DNA of 47,843 bases from Clostridia bacterium (lineage in GTDB: Bacteria; Bacillota_A; Clostridia; Oscillospirales; CAG-272). Location: the NCBI GenBank assembly GCA_017501345.1, contig JAFVXC010000016.1, positions 1 to 47,843 on the forward strand, in the 5' to 3' direction. The notes below the pieces were generated by a model, which saw only the letters and a list, made by a program, of their open reading frames with translations, had not been told where the DNA came from and ran no database searches. Positions 7,604-15,130 of the stretch are shown one piece after another. The position numbers were made by a program, and so were the translations under genes. The stretch's first letter is position 1. Every line of letters starts with the position of its first letter.

Positions 7604-9568
7604 TTATAGTCCGATCTCCTCGTAGATCTCGAGCAGGCGCTCCTCGATCTCGGTTCGTCTTGTGTCGAGCTCGGCGGCGCGGACGTAGTCGGTTGCGGCG
7701 TCTCCGAACATCTCCTTTTCGATCTCCTCAAGCTCGTTTTCGAGCTTCTCCGATTCCTTTTTCAGTCGCTCGATGCGCGCCTTTTGCTTTCGCTCCTCGG
7801 CGGCAACCTGCTTGTTTTTCAGATATTGCTCCTTTTGTGAGCTTGCAGCACGGGTCGGAGCGGCATCGGGATCGTTCGCTCCCGCACGCGCGAGACGTGC
7901 CGCGCGCTCCTCGAGGTACTCGGTGTAGCCCTCGCCCGTACGCGTTACGGTATAGTCGCACGAGATGCGTCCCGAGATCTCCGCGGGGGCGATCTCAAGC
8001 ACGCGCGTTGCGAGCTTGTCCATAAAATAGCGGTCGTGCGAGACCGTGATGATCGTTCCGTCGAAGGATTCGAGTGCCTTCTCGAGTGCCTCGCGGGAGT
8101 CGATGTCGAGGTGATTCGTCGGCTCGTCGAGGATGAGGAGATTCATCTTCGACAAAATAAGCTTCGCGAGAGTGAGTCTTGCGCGCTCGCCACCCGACAG
8201 AAGTCTGACCTCCTTGAATACCTCCTCGTCGGTAAATCGGAAGAGGGCAAGGGTGTTGCGGATCTCTGTTTCGGGCAGGGCGGGATAGGCGTTCCAAAGC
8301 TCGTCGAGGACGGTATTTTCGGGGGAGAGATTCTGGTTTTCCTGATCGTAGTAGCCGATCTCAACGTTGTAGCCAGCCTCGAGATAGCCCGAAAGGGGAG
8401 TGAGCTTTCCGAGCATCAGCTTGATGAGCGTCGATTTGCCCGCGCCGTTCTGTCCGACGATGAAGAGGCGCTCGTTCTTCTTTACGAGGAAGGAGAGGTC
8501 TCGGAAGAGGATGTGATCCTCAAAGCCCATTGTGAGGCGATTTGCGGTCAGCACCTCGTTTCCGCTTGCCGAGGACGCCGTGAACTGCATACGGATCGCT
8601 TTCGGAGCTTCCTTCGGCTTTTCGAGGCGCACCATCTTGTCGAGCAGCTTCTGTCGGCTCTCGGCGGCGATGATATTACGCTCGCGATTCCACTGCCTCT
8701 GCTGTGCAATATACGCCTCCTGCCGCGCGATCTCCTTTTGTTGATCCTTATAGTGCTTTTCCTGAAGCGCGCGGTCGATCTCGCGCTGACTGACCGTCGC
8801 GGAGTAGCCGCCGCTGTACAGCTTCGCACGGTGATGCTCGATCGCGAGGGTCTTATTCGTCACACGGTCGAGAAAGTAGCGGTCGTGCGAAATGACCATC
8901 ACGCATTTTTTATAGGATAACAGATAATTTTCAAGCCAGCCGAGCGTTTCGATGTCGAGGTGATTCGTCGGCTCGTCGAGAAGGAGGATGTCGGGCTCTC
9001 GCGAAAGCTCACGGGAGAGCGCGAGGCGCGTCCGCTGACCGCCCGAAAGTGTCTCAAGCGGACGGTTCAGCATCTCCTCGGAGAAGCCCATACGCGTGAG
9101 GATCGACGCACAGCGCCCTCTGAATTCAAGCCCGCCCTCGCGGATAAAGCGCTCGTTCAGCGCGGTGTATTCTGCGGCAATGCGAAGAGCCTCGGCGCTG
9201 TTTTCGCCTTCCTCGGCGTCGAGCTGTCCTTGAAGCTCTGCAAGCCGCTCCTCCATACGGAGCAGATGCGGAAAGGCGGTGTACATCTGAAGAATGGGCG
9301 TATCCGCACGCTCTCCACCCGGCAAAAATGCCTCGGTGAACGCGCCGTCCTGTGTGAGGATGCCGACGGTCTTGCCCTTTGCGATATAGATGCTGCCGTT
9401 GTCCGGGGTATGCTCACCGAGGATCAGACGGAAGAGGGTGGATTTACCGCATCCGTTGACGCCGATGATACCGAGACGGTCGGTCTCTTCAAGGGAAAAG
9501 GATATATCCTGTAGGATCGGGGTGATCCCGAAGGAAAGGGAGAGCCCCGTGATGCTGATTGCGGTCAT
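7604..9568 (-). CDS. ABC-F family ATP-binding protein (Uup/YdiF type)
   Basis: A 654-residue cytoplasmic protein with two ABC ATPase domains and no membrane domain. This family works on the ribosome, in translation rescue or antibiotic protection. Domain 1 (about 1-255) has Walker A GVNGCGKST, signature LSGGQRTRLA and Walker B ILLLDEPTNHLD. Domain 2 (about 320-540) has GQNGAGKST, LSGGERARLT and a second DEPTNHLD. A charged linker lies between them (about 250-315). The C-terminal 90 residues form a Lys/Glu-rich coiled coil, as in Uup. The ATG at 9568 overlaps the stop of the upstream S24 repressor gene (ATGA). That coupling to a self-cleaving repressor is unusual and suggests stress-responsive expression. 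Whether it confers drug resistance cannot be said. Confidence 0.95.
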   Translation of the reverse strand: MTAISITGLSLSFGITPILQDISFSLEETDRLGIIGVNGCGKSTLFRLILGEHTPDNGSIYIAKGKTVGILTQDGAFTEAFLPGGERADTPILQMYTAFPHLLRMEERLAELQGQLDAEEGENSAEALRIAAEYTALNERFIREGGLEFRGRCASILTRMGFSEEMLNRPLETLSGGQRTRLALSRELSREPDILLLDEPTNHLDIETLGWLENYLLSYKKCVMVISHDRYFLDRVTNKTLAIEHHRAKLYSGGYSATVSQREIDRALQEKHYKDQQKEIARQEAYIAQQRQWNRERNIIAAESRQKLLDKMVRLEKPKEAPKAIRMQFTASSASGNEVLTANRLTMGFEDHILFRDLSFLVKKNERLFIVGQNGAGKSTLIKLMLGKLTPLSGYLEAGYNVEIGYYDQENQNLSPENTVLDELWNAYPALPETEIRNTLALFRFTDEEVFKEVRLLSGGERARLTLAKLILSKMNLLILDEPTNHLDIDSREALEKALESFDGTIITVSHDRYFMDKLATRVLEIAPAEISGRISCDYTVTRTGEGYTEYLEERAARLARAGANDPDAAPTRAASSQKEQYLKNKQVAAEERKQKARIERLKKESEKLENELEEIEKEMFGDAATDYVRAAELDTRRTEIEERLLEIYEEIGL

Positions 9569-10191
9569 AGCTTGATCTTAACCTCCTCGGCGACCCCGAG
9601 GATCCGCGCCTCCCCCGATTCGAAATCGGCGGTGGTGAGCAGGATCGGGTCGTAGTTATCGTTTTCGGGCACGAGCAGGATCTGACGCTTGATCTGACGA
9701 AAGCGCTTGATGGTCGCGCTGTCGCCGCCGACGAGGCAGGCAACGATGTCACCGTCCTCGGCGTAGTCCTGCCTGTGGAAGAGGACGAGCGAGTTTTCGA
9801 CGATGCCGACGTCCTTCATACTGTCGCCTCGGACGCGGAGATAGAAATACTCCTGCGCCTCCTCGACGTCGGCAAACTCGACACCGAGGACAGAGTCATC
9901 CGTCAGGATCGGGCTTCCCGCACGGATCTCTCCGACGACGGGAACCATCTTGCGAGCGCGTACGCTGAGATAACCCGAGAGGTCGGTCTTTTCTCCTACC
10001 TCACTGCCGAAGAGCGTGTCGGTACTGATCCCGAAATAATCGGCGATGCGCAGGAGCTTATCCGCCTTCGGTGTCGAGCGGCCGCTCTTCCAATCGGAAA
10101 AGGTAGAGGGGGCAATGCCCGTCTCCTTCGAAACGCGGTAGACGGTCGTATTGTGTTGGCGAAGCAGGGAGTCAAAGCGCTCGTAATTCAT
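9565..10191 (-). CDS. XRE-HTH / S24 peptidase (LexA/CI-like) repressor
   Basis: A 208-residue transcription regulator. Residues 1-65 form an XRE helix-turn-helix (TVYRVSKETGIAPSTFSDWK). Residues 83-208 form an S24 peptidase domain with catalytic Ser124 in VRGDSMK and Lys162 in ATIKRF. The Ala91-Gly92 bond in GEIRAGSPIL is the expected self-cleavage site. The family represses target promoters until DNA damage or another signal triggers self-cleavage. I start at ATG 10191, where the HTH begins. The frame stays open upstream through the promoter region, but that part is not protein-like. The gene is translationally coupled to the ABC-F gene. Operator-like repeats lie in its leader and across the opposing promoter. 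It is not canonical LexA, whose N-terminus is a winged helix. Confidence 0.93.
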   Translation of the reverse strand: MNYERFDSLLRQHNTTVYRVSKETGIAPSTFSDWKSGRSTPKADKLLRIADYFGISTDTLFGSEVGEKTDLSGYLSVRARKMVPVVGEIRAGSPILTDDSVLGVEFADVEEAQEYFYLRVRGDSMKDVGIVENSLVLFHRQDYAEDGDIVACLVGGDSATIKRFRQIKRQILLVPENDNYDPILLTTADFESGEARILGVAEEVKIKL

Positions 10192-10222
10192 AATGCTCTC
10201 CGTTTCTATTTGTATATGGTGC

Positions 10223-10286
10223 CGAAATTGCGGTAAGTGGTTCGGAAATCCGAAATAATGATTGACATAGATACGAAAACGCGGTA
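10223..10286. promoter_or_regulatory. Candidate operator cluster for the S24 repressor
   Basis: Three related sites. A perfect dyad TTCGG-N4-CCGAA lies at 10241-10254. Two matching 13-mers, CGAAATTGCGGTA (10223-10235) and CGAAAACGCGGTA (10274-10286), flank it. The right-hand site sits between the -35 and -10 of the plus-strand promoter. Binding by the neighbouring repressor is inferred, not shown. Confidence 0.55.
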
Positions 10287-10290
10287 TAAT
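10262..10290 (+). promoter_or_regulatory. Rightward promoter for the Cys-rich/HTH genes
   Basis: TTGACA (10262-10267) and TATAAT (10285-10290), 17-base spacer, both consensus. It points toward the genes starting at 10386 and 10534. It overlaps the footprint of the opposing promoter and contains an operator-like 13-mer. Confidence 0.88.
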
Positions 10291-10300
10291 TTTCACAGAT

Positions 10301-10329
10301 ATTATAACCGATTGCAGGTGGCTTGTCAA
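10301..10329 (-). promoter_or_regulatory. Leftward promoter for the S24 repressor/ABC-F operon
   Basis: On the minus strand TTGACA (10329-10324) and TATAAT (10306-10301) are separated by 17 bases. Its predicted start site is only about 3 bases from that of the rightward promoter, so two polymerases could not occupy both at once. It leaves a leader of about 100 bases before the repressor ATG. Confidence 0.88.
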
Positions 10330-10385
10330 GGGCTTTCGAGGAATTTGCCGAAGGAGGCTCCGCGCGGTCGGGGAAAGGAAAGAAA

Positions 10386-10580
10386 ATGTGTGATATTTGT
10401 GAAAGAACAATTTGTCCGTCGGCTTGTCCGAATTACGAGCCGCGAGAGGAAAGGGAGGGCGTACGGATCTCGTATTTTCTGAGCGTATTCGGCACGTCCG
10501 GATCAACCACGGAAAAAAAGCAAGAGGGAACGGATGGAAGACAAGAGGGAAGAGGAATATATCGTTATACCCGAGCGTGA
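10386..10580 (+). CDS. Small Cys-rich protein, putative zinc-binding
   Basis: A 64-residue protein starting MCDICERTICPSACPNYEP, with four cysteines in a CxxC-N4-CxxxC arrangement in the first 14 residues, as in small zinc-knuckle proteins of Clostridia phages and regulatory modules. The rest is polar and low in complexity. The start has GGAAAGGAAAG upstream, and it is the first gene after the rightward promoter. Its last 47 bases overlap the next gene in another frame, so the C-terminal part may be less constrained. No function is known to me. A non-coding leader is the alternative, but the tight Cys pattern argues for a real protein. Confidence 0.62.
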   Translation: MCDICERTICPSACPNYEPREEREGVRISYFLSVFGTSGSTTEKKQEGTDGRQEGRGIYRYTRA

Positions 10581-11001
10581 GACCGAGCATAGGATCGGTC
10601 GGAAAACCGAAGTGCGTGGGGGCTTCGGAAGATCGGAGGAGCTCTGTGTCCGTGAGGTTGAGGCATATCTCACCGACTATCGGACGTCGGCGCGGATGAT
10701 CGAAATGAATCGCTACGAGCGCGATTATCTTGGAATCCGCATAAAAAGAGAGGGGGCAGATCTTTCAAGGGAGACTGAGGTCTATCTGAAGGCGAAAATG
10801 TACGACGTACGCGCATTCGTATTATCGATCCCCGACTGCGACGAGAAGCTGCTACTCTATTATCACTACATTCACGGGCAGAATATGTCCCGCTGTGCCG
10901 AGCTGCTCGATATCTCCCGCGCGACCGTCTACCGATTGAAGCAGCGTGCGCTCCGTACGGCGGCTGTGCTGTACAGGGAGAAGCTCGGGCGGGCGCTTTA
11001 G
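10534..11001 (+). CDS. Sigma-70 region 4 / ArpU-like HTH protein
   Basis: A 155-residue protein with an acidic, charged N-terminal half and a C-terminal helix-turn-helix of the sigma-70 region-4 type: LYYHYIHGQNMSRCAELLDI, then SRATVYRLKQRALRTAA. Similar small proteins (ArpU or DUF1492-like) act as late regulators in Gram-positive prophages or as stand-alone regulators. The start at 10534 follows AGAGGGAACGG. It lies in one transcription unit with the Cys-rich protein, facing the S24 repressor, an arrangement reminiscent of a phage switch stripped of phage genes. No phage structural gene is nearby. It could activate its own unit or another locus; targets are unknown. Confidence 0.78.
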   Translation: MEDKREEEYIVIPERETEHRIGRKTEVRGGFGRSEELCVREVEAYLTDYRTSARMIEMNRYERDYLGIRIKREGADLSRETEVYLKAKMYDVRAFVLSIPDCDEKLLLYYHYIHGQNMSRCAELLDISRATVYRLKQRALRTAAVLYREKLGRAL

Positions 11002-11079
11002 GGGCGTGATCGATCGAAAAAGCGCGAGGAGGGGCGAAAAAATATTTCGCATCCTTTGTAAAAATGAGGTGAACGCCCC

Positions 11080-11108
11080 TTGAAAAATGTGCGGAATTAT
11101 GATATACT
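11080..11108 (+). promoter_or_regulatory. Promoter of the 11182 membrane protein
   Basis: TTGAAA (11080-11085), 17-base spacer, TATACT (11103-11108). Confidence 0.78.
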
Positions 11109-11181
11109 GTAGAAAAGAGGCTCGGAGCGCGTTAGTGCGTGGAGATATACGAATTTGATCGGAAGGGTGGTTCTTTCGGAT

Positions 11182-11892
11182 ATGGCAAATAAACAAGGGT
11201 CGTTGAAAAATAAGGTCGGTGGACTTTTTCAAGGGGAGAACGGGAGGAGAAAGCTCGTGGGCGCCCTGTTTGCATTGATCGCGGTCGTGCTTGCTGTCGG
11301 ACTGTTCATTTCGGCAGGTGGTGACACGGTGCTTCCCGCAGGACGCACTCTGCTTGTGATCTCGGGCATCGTGCTCCTTCTGATCGCGGTGCAGCTCGTG
11401 CTTTTGTTCTTCGTCTTTGGCGAGGACACGCCGAATTTCTTCCGCTACGACGCCGCGATGGGAAGGAATATCCCCGTCGAGAAGCTTACACCCGAGATCG
11501 TGGGTGCGCGGATGGATCAGTATTTTTCGCGCATTGCGGAGAGCAAGGGACAGCTCTGGCTACCCGGATATCTTGAAAAATGCAATTTCGGAGAGGGTGG
11601 GCGCTTCCGCACGGTGGCGGCGTACAAAATGCTGCTCGATCTTGCCGAGGTCGACTCGGAGGGCGGCTGGAAGTGCTTTTCCGCCTGCGCGCCCGCAACC
11701 GTGCAGTGGATCGCGAATGCACTCCATACGGTCGAGCCCGCAATGATGAAGGACGTGCTCTTTATCAAGGCAAAATTCGGAGCAGATCCGTCGAAGATCC
11801 GCGCCTGCCTCAAAAAGAACGAGGCGTATCTGCGCCAGAGAATGACGCATTACGTCGTGTCGAACATCAAGCTGTTCGACGGGGTGAAGTGA
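11182..11892 (+). CDS. Two-helix membrane protein with cytoplasmic domain, unknown function
   Basis: A 236-residue protein of no family I recognise. A basic N-terminus leads into two hydrophobic segments (about residues 28-48 and 55-78: LVGALFALIAVVLAVGLFI, then LLVISGIVLLLIAVQLVLLFF). A soluble C-terminal domain of about 150 residues follows (FFRYDAAMGRNIPVEKLTP onward), probably cytoplasmic. I chose ATG 11182; an in-frame TTG at 11155 is the alternative. The gene has its own promoter (11080-11108). The last 96 bp, including the stop, are repeated almost perfectly at 13806-13901, on the far side of the LRR gene. That suggests that a segment was inserted at or recombined with the 3' end while this copy was left intact. 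Confidence 0.82.
   Translation: MANKQGSLKNKVGGLFQGENGRRKLVGALFALIAVVLAVGLFISAGGDTVLPAGRTLLVISGIVLLLIAVQLVLLFFVFGEDTPNFFRYDAAMGRNIPVEKLTPEIVGARMDQYFSRIAESKGQLWLPGYLEKCNFGEGGRFRTVAAYKMLLDLAEVDSEGGWKCFSACAPATVQWIANALHTVEPAMMKDVLFIKAKFGADPSKIRACLKKNEAYLRQRMTHYVVSNIKLFDGVK
11797..11892 (+). repeat. 96-bp direct repeat, copy 1 (3' end of intact gene)
   Basis: Runs from ATCCGCGCCTGCC to GGGGTGAAGTGA and ends exactly on the stop codon. It matches 13806-13901 with one substitution (C11880 versus T13889). The two copies are 2009 bp apart and flank the LRR gene. Confidence 0.95.
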
Positions 11893-11976
11893 GTGGATGA
11901 GAAAATCCGGTGTGTGAAAAACGTACTGTCTTGATATGTGTGCCGTATATGAAATGCGCTGTACGGTGTATAATAC

Positions 11977-12012
11977 AATGCTCCGCAGACTGTTGATCTG
12001 CGGAGCATTTTT
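11977..12012 (+). terminator. Terminator after the membrane protein gene
   Basis: Perfect 13-bp stem (AATGCTCCGCAGA and complement) with a 7-base loop and five T on the plus strand. It also separates the convergent LRR gene. Confidence 0.9.
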
Positions 12013-12031
12013 GTTAGCGATGAATTCTATT

Positions 12032-13492
12032 TTATTTTGATGAGCCGCGGATGACCTTGCATTTTTCAGGGAAAGCGTTATTTGCGATTGCGGCATATTT
12101 GTTCGGTACTGTTACCGAAGTTAGGAACTTGGAGTCGCAGAATGCGTATTCTCCAATGACTGCAACCGATTCGGGGATCGTGACCGCGGTTAGATTTTGG
12201 CAGTCGGAGAAGGTTAAATCCTCGATGATTGTGACCGAATCGGGAATTATAACCGAGGTCAAACTGTGGCATTCGCGGAACGCTTGAGTTCCGATGCTTT
12301 TGACTGAGTTAGGGAGCACAATGGAGGTCAGCTTTTTACAGCCGAAGAACGCATTCTGCCCGATGCTTATCACCGATTCACCGAGGGTCACGGAAATCAG
12401 GTTCGGGCAGTTTTCAAATGCACAGTCAGCAATGATCGTAACCGAATCTGGGATTGTGAGCGAAGTAGCTTTTCGAGCTGAGGAAGAAAGTCCGATTAAG
12501 ATTAGGTTACCGAGACCGTCTCTTCTTGTCTTAAAGTGAAGTATATTAGATGCTTTTTTCTTACGGAAATCATTGACGCTTTGAACGAACGTGTTCCATC
12601 TATTTGTTGTGGATATGGAGGCTTTGGGGACGGTTGAAAGGGGGATGTCTTGTATGTCTTCGACAGCTTTCTTGGGCGTTTGTAGAGCTTCTTTTTTTGT
12701 TTGTTCTGCTAACAGATAATCATTTTGTGTTACGCTTTTCTTCTTGTGTATTTTTTGAGGTACAGCGGTTTCTGATTCTTTTCTAATAATATCACAGAAA
12801 GGGGGAAATGCTGTGTCGCTAATTAGTGAGTTTATGTTGGGAATTATCACTGATGATAGTTTGCAACTTGAAAACGCGCAGTTTCCTATGCTTGCGACCG
12901 AATTGCCAATACAAACAGAGGATAAGTTTGTGCAATATAAAAATGCTTCTGCTTCGATACTTGAAATTGAATCGGGAATTGTAATTTTTGTCAGACCTTG
13001 ACAGCCGCCAAATGCGAACATCCCGATGCGTTTTACCGAAATTGGAATCTCGATTGAAGTTAGGTTTATGCAGAACCCGAACGAGCCTTTCCCAATACTT
13101 GTAACTGAATTTCCGATGGTAACAGAGGTTAGAGCGTTGCAAGCGTAAAACGCGGTATCTGCGATACTTGTGAGCGAACTGCCAATAATAACCCGGGATA
13201 GATTTTTGCAGAGAGAAAATGCGGACATCCCCATGCTTGTTATAGAATCCGGAATAATAATTGAAGTTAACTCGTGGCAACTGAAGAAAGCAAATTCGCC
13301 AATGCTCGTTACCGAGTCAGGGATTGTAATCGAGGTCAGTTTTTCGCAACAGGAAAACGCCCATTTATCAATGCCTGTTACAGAATTTGGAATTTCTAGT
13401 GTCGCAGCCTTTTTACCTTTTTCGGTGAGTTTGGTTATTATAAGCCCACCGTTTTCGTCGGGCTTAGTTACGAAATAGTCTAGGCTTTTCAT
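12032..13492 (-). CDS. BspA-type leucine-rich repeat protein
   Basis: A 486-residue protein made mostly of LRR_5 (BspA/TpLRR) repeats of about 23 residues. The pattern is LTSITIPDSVTSIGEFAF or close variants, repeated about nine times in the N-terminal half and five in the C-terminal half. The halves are joined by a Lys/Gln-rich linker (about 240-330). Such proteins mediate surface binding or protein contacts. No signal peptide, anchor or sorting motif is visible, which is odd for a BspA protein and suggests a cytosolic or non-classically exported form. ATG 13492 has AAGGAG seven bases upstream; the frame is open to 13552, but that has no ribosome site. AT-rich composition and the flanking 96-bp repeat suggest acquisition. 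Confidence 0.92.
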   Translation of the reverse strand: MKSLDYFVTKPDENGGLIITKLTEKGKKAATLEIPNSVTGIDKWAFSCCEKLTSITIPDSVTSIGEFAFFSCHELTSIIIPDSITSMGMSAFSLCKNLSRVIIGSSLTSIADTAFYACNALTSVTIGNSVTSIGKGSFGFCINLTSIEIPISVKRIGMFAFGGCQGLTKITIPDSISSIEAEAFLYCTNLSSVCIGNSVASIGNCAFSSCKLSSVIIPNINSLISDTAFPPFCDIIRKESETAVPQKIHKKKSVTQNDYLLAEQTKKEALQTPKKAVEDIQDIPLSTVPKASISTTNRWNTFVQSVNDFRKKKASNILHFKTRRDGLGNLILIGLSSSARKATSLTIPDSVTIIADCAFENCPNLISVTLGESVISIGQNAFFGCKKLTSIVLPNSVKSIGTQAFRECHSLTSVIIPDSVTIIEDLTFSDCQNLTAVTIPESVAVIGEYAFCDSKFLTSVTVPNKYAAIANNAFPEKCKVIRGSSK

Positions 13493-13564
13493 AAGAACTC
13501 CTTGCGTGTTGATCTGCGTTACATAGGGAACGCCGAAGTTTTGGGCGTTCATATTTTAATACTT

Positions 13565-13593
13565 ATTATAACACTTTGTTCGACTAAAGTCAA
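13565..13593 (-). promoter_or_regulatory. Promoter of the LRR gene
   Basis: Minus-strand TTGACT (13593-13588), 17-base spacer, TATAAT (13570-13565), about 70 bases before the ATG. Confidence 0.82.
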
Positions 13594-13635
13594 GTTAAAA
13601 CGACAAATGCCATCTTGTGACGAAAGGGGACCATC

Positions 13636-13685
13636 AAAAAAAGACACACCACTCGGTTCTCTCCGAATGGTGTGTCCGCTTTTTG
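13636..13685. terminator. Orphan bidirectional terminator inside the duplicated segment
   Basis: A 14-bp stem (GACACACCACTCGG / CCGAATGGTGTGTC, one mismatch) with T runs on both strands. No gene in the proper orientation ends here, so it may be a leftover from a lost gene or an insulator carried with the LRR segment. Confidence 0.65.
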
Positions 13686-13695
13686 CTGATTCGGG

Positions 13696-13724
13696 TTGAC
13701 ATTGGTGGGGATATATGTTAAAAT
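13696..13724 (+). promoter_or_regulatory. Promoter for the SMP-30-like gene
   Basis: TTGACA (13696-13701), 17-base spacer, TAAAAT (13719-13724). The transcript would run through repeat copy 2 before reaching the ATG at 13923, a leader of about 190 bases. Confidence 0.8.
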
Positions 13725-13805
13725 ACAATCACAATTCGGTTAGAGTTGATTTTTTATTTGTTGGCGATCGGAAAAAAGATTGTTTGCGTTGTCTTGGGTG
13801 CTGTA

Positions 13806-13901
13806 ATCCGCGCCTGCCTCAAAAAGAACGAGGCGTATCTGCGCCAGAGAATGACGCATTACGTCGTGTCGAACATCAAGCTGTTCGATGGGGTGAAGTG
13901 A
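13806..13901 (+). repeat. 96-bp direct repeat, copy 2 (orphan 3' gene fragment)
   Basis: A detached copy of the last 31 codons plus stop of the gene at 11182-11892, with no upstream coding part. It sits 21 bases before the SMP-30-like ATG. The word ATCCGCGC occurs at its start (13806) and again right at its end (13901-13908). Confidence 0.95.
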
Positions 13902-13922
13902 TCCGCGCTGAAAAGGAAATTT

Positions 13923-14771
13923 ATGGAAATACTATCCCACAAAAAATGCATCATCGGGGAGGGCCCCGTTTGGTGTGAGCATTGTAATAAGCTATATTAC
14001 GTAAACAGCTACGGCAATGAAATTTGCTGTGTTGACCTTGAAACGAAGAAGACCGACGTTCGCAGGTTGGATTTCGGCGTTGCGGCAATAGCCTTTACCA
14101 AAAAAGGCGAGATGCTCATTTCGTGTCGGGACGGTGCGTTTATTTTAGAGGATGACGGCACGCGTAGGCCGCTGTATGACAGGTCGAGGTTCAGAATAGA
14201 ATACGGCAACGACGCCAAGGTAGGACCTGACGGAAGATTTTACATCGGCACGCAAAGCAGCAAAAGGATGAAGACGGGCGACGCGATCGACGGCAAGCTA
14301 TACTGCATTGATAAAAACGGCGAGGTCAAGGTTTTACTGGACGGTCTCCTTCTTTCCAACGGCTTTGACTGGTCAATGGATGAGAAGCGCTTTTATCATA
14401 CCGATAGCGATACCAAAATCATCAAGGAATACAGCTTTCATAAGGAAAACGGTGAAATCACCTTTACAGGCAGATCTGTAAAGATCCCCGGGGTGGACGG
14501 CATTACCATCGACCGAAATGACCTTTTGTACGTCGCCTGCTGGGGGAGGGGACATATCGCGATCGTCGATACCGCCGATATGCAAATCAAAGGATATATA
14601 AAGGTTCCTGCAAGGATCCCTGCAAGCTGCGGCTTTGCAGGCAGGGATATGGAGCACCTCGTTGTGGTGACCGCAACGCTGGGTGCGGATCCCGAGGAGG
14701 ATAAAAACGCAGGCTGTACGTTCATTTGCGACGCCGGAGCAAAGGGCAGGAAGCCCTATTTGTTCGGTTAA
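13923..14771 (+). CDS. SMP-30/gluconolactonase-family beta-propeller hydrolase
   Basis: A 282-residue soluble six-bladed propeller of the SMP-30/gluconolactonase family, which opens sugar lactones in a metal-dependent way. Landmarks are GEGPVW at residues 13-18 (metal-binding Glu), YGNDAKVGPDGRFYIGT (about 99-115), LLLSNGFDWSMDEKRFYHTD (about 141-160, with the Asn and Asp metal ligands) and VDGITID (about 190-196). Full length for the family. The start follows AAAAGGAAATTT. No signal peptide is present, so it is cytoplasmic. It lies upstream of a glycosidase-like gene that has its own promoter, and a shared sugar-acid pathway is plausible. The substrate is unknown. Confidence 0.92.
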   Translation: MEILSHKKCIIGEGPVWCEHCNKLYYVNSYGNEICCVDLETKKTDVRRLDFGVAAIAFTKKGEMLISCRDGAFILEDDGTRRPLYDRSRFRIEYGNDAKVGPDGRFYIGTQSSKRMKTGDAIDGKLYCIDKNGEVKVLLDGLLLSNGFDWSMDEKRFYHTDSDTKIIKEYSFHKENGEITFTGRSVKIPGVDGITIDRNDLLYVACWGRGHIAIVDTADMQIKGYIKVPARIPASCGFAGRDMEHLVVVTATLGADPEEDKNAGCTFICDAGAKGRKPYLFG

Positions 14772-15019
14772 AGGGAGAAAAGGATACACGGAGAGAGCGT
14801 ATTTGCCTCTTTTCGGAGCGTATGGATTCAGGTAAATATAAAACGGACTGTTTGATCGGTCTGCACTTGTTCTCGGAAATATTCCGTTTCCGCTTGCGGA
14901 ACGCGGCTTTATGGACTGCGAGGAATATTTCGGAACGGCGTAAATTACATTTCAATTTACCGCCAATTGTGCACTCCGTTCGGATGGTCCGTTTTTGCAA
15001 AAAAAGTTTAGGAAAAGGG
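14772..15019 (+). other. Non-coding gap between the SMP-30-like and glycosidase-like genes
   Basis: About 250 bases without a convincing gene. A long frame in phase with the next gene runs through it but has no ribosome site and poor protein character. I see no terminator or structured RNA. Confidence 0.5.
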
Positions 15020-15048
15020 TTGACATACCGATCGTTTTATGGTATAAA
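15020..15048 (+). promoter_or_regulatory. Promoter of the glycosidase-like gene
   Basis: TTGACA (15020-15025), 17-base spacer, TATAAA (15043-15048). Confidence 0.85.
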
Positions 15049-15130
15049 AGCATCAAGAGGCAGGATCTTATCCGCTTCTTTGCGTAGTGGGTATAAGCTC
15101 ACGCACTTGTTTTACGAGAAAGGAGAAATT

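Noticed and set aside
8036..8920. 294-codon plus-strand frame opposite the ABC-F gene
   Set aside because: Shadow of the well-supported ATPase gene; codon bias makes long antisense frames common here.
9565..10191. Canonical LexA
   Set aside because: The N-terminal domain is an XRE helix-turn-helix rather than the LexA winged helix, and the operator-like sites do not match the Bacillus LexA box.
9565..11001. Prophage
   Set aside because: Repressor and ArpU-like genes recall a phage switch, but no integrase, capsid, portal, terminase or lysis gene is present on either side.
13715..13978. 87-codon plus-strand frame through repeat copy 2
   Set aside because: Runs through the duplicated gene end in a different frame and overlaps the SMP-30-like start; no ribosome site.
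14726..15130. N-terminal extension of the glycosidase-like protein
   Set aside because: The frame is open but contains the gene's own promoter and lacks protein character; the AAAGGAG-supported ATG at 15131 is better.
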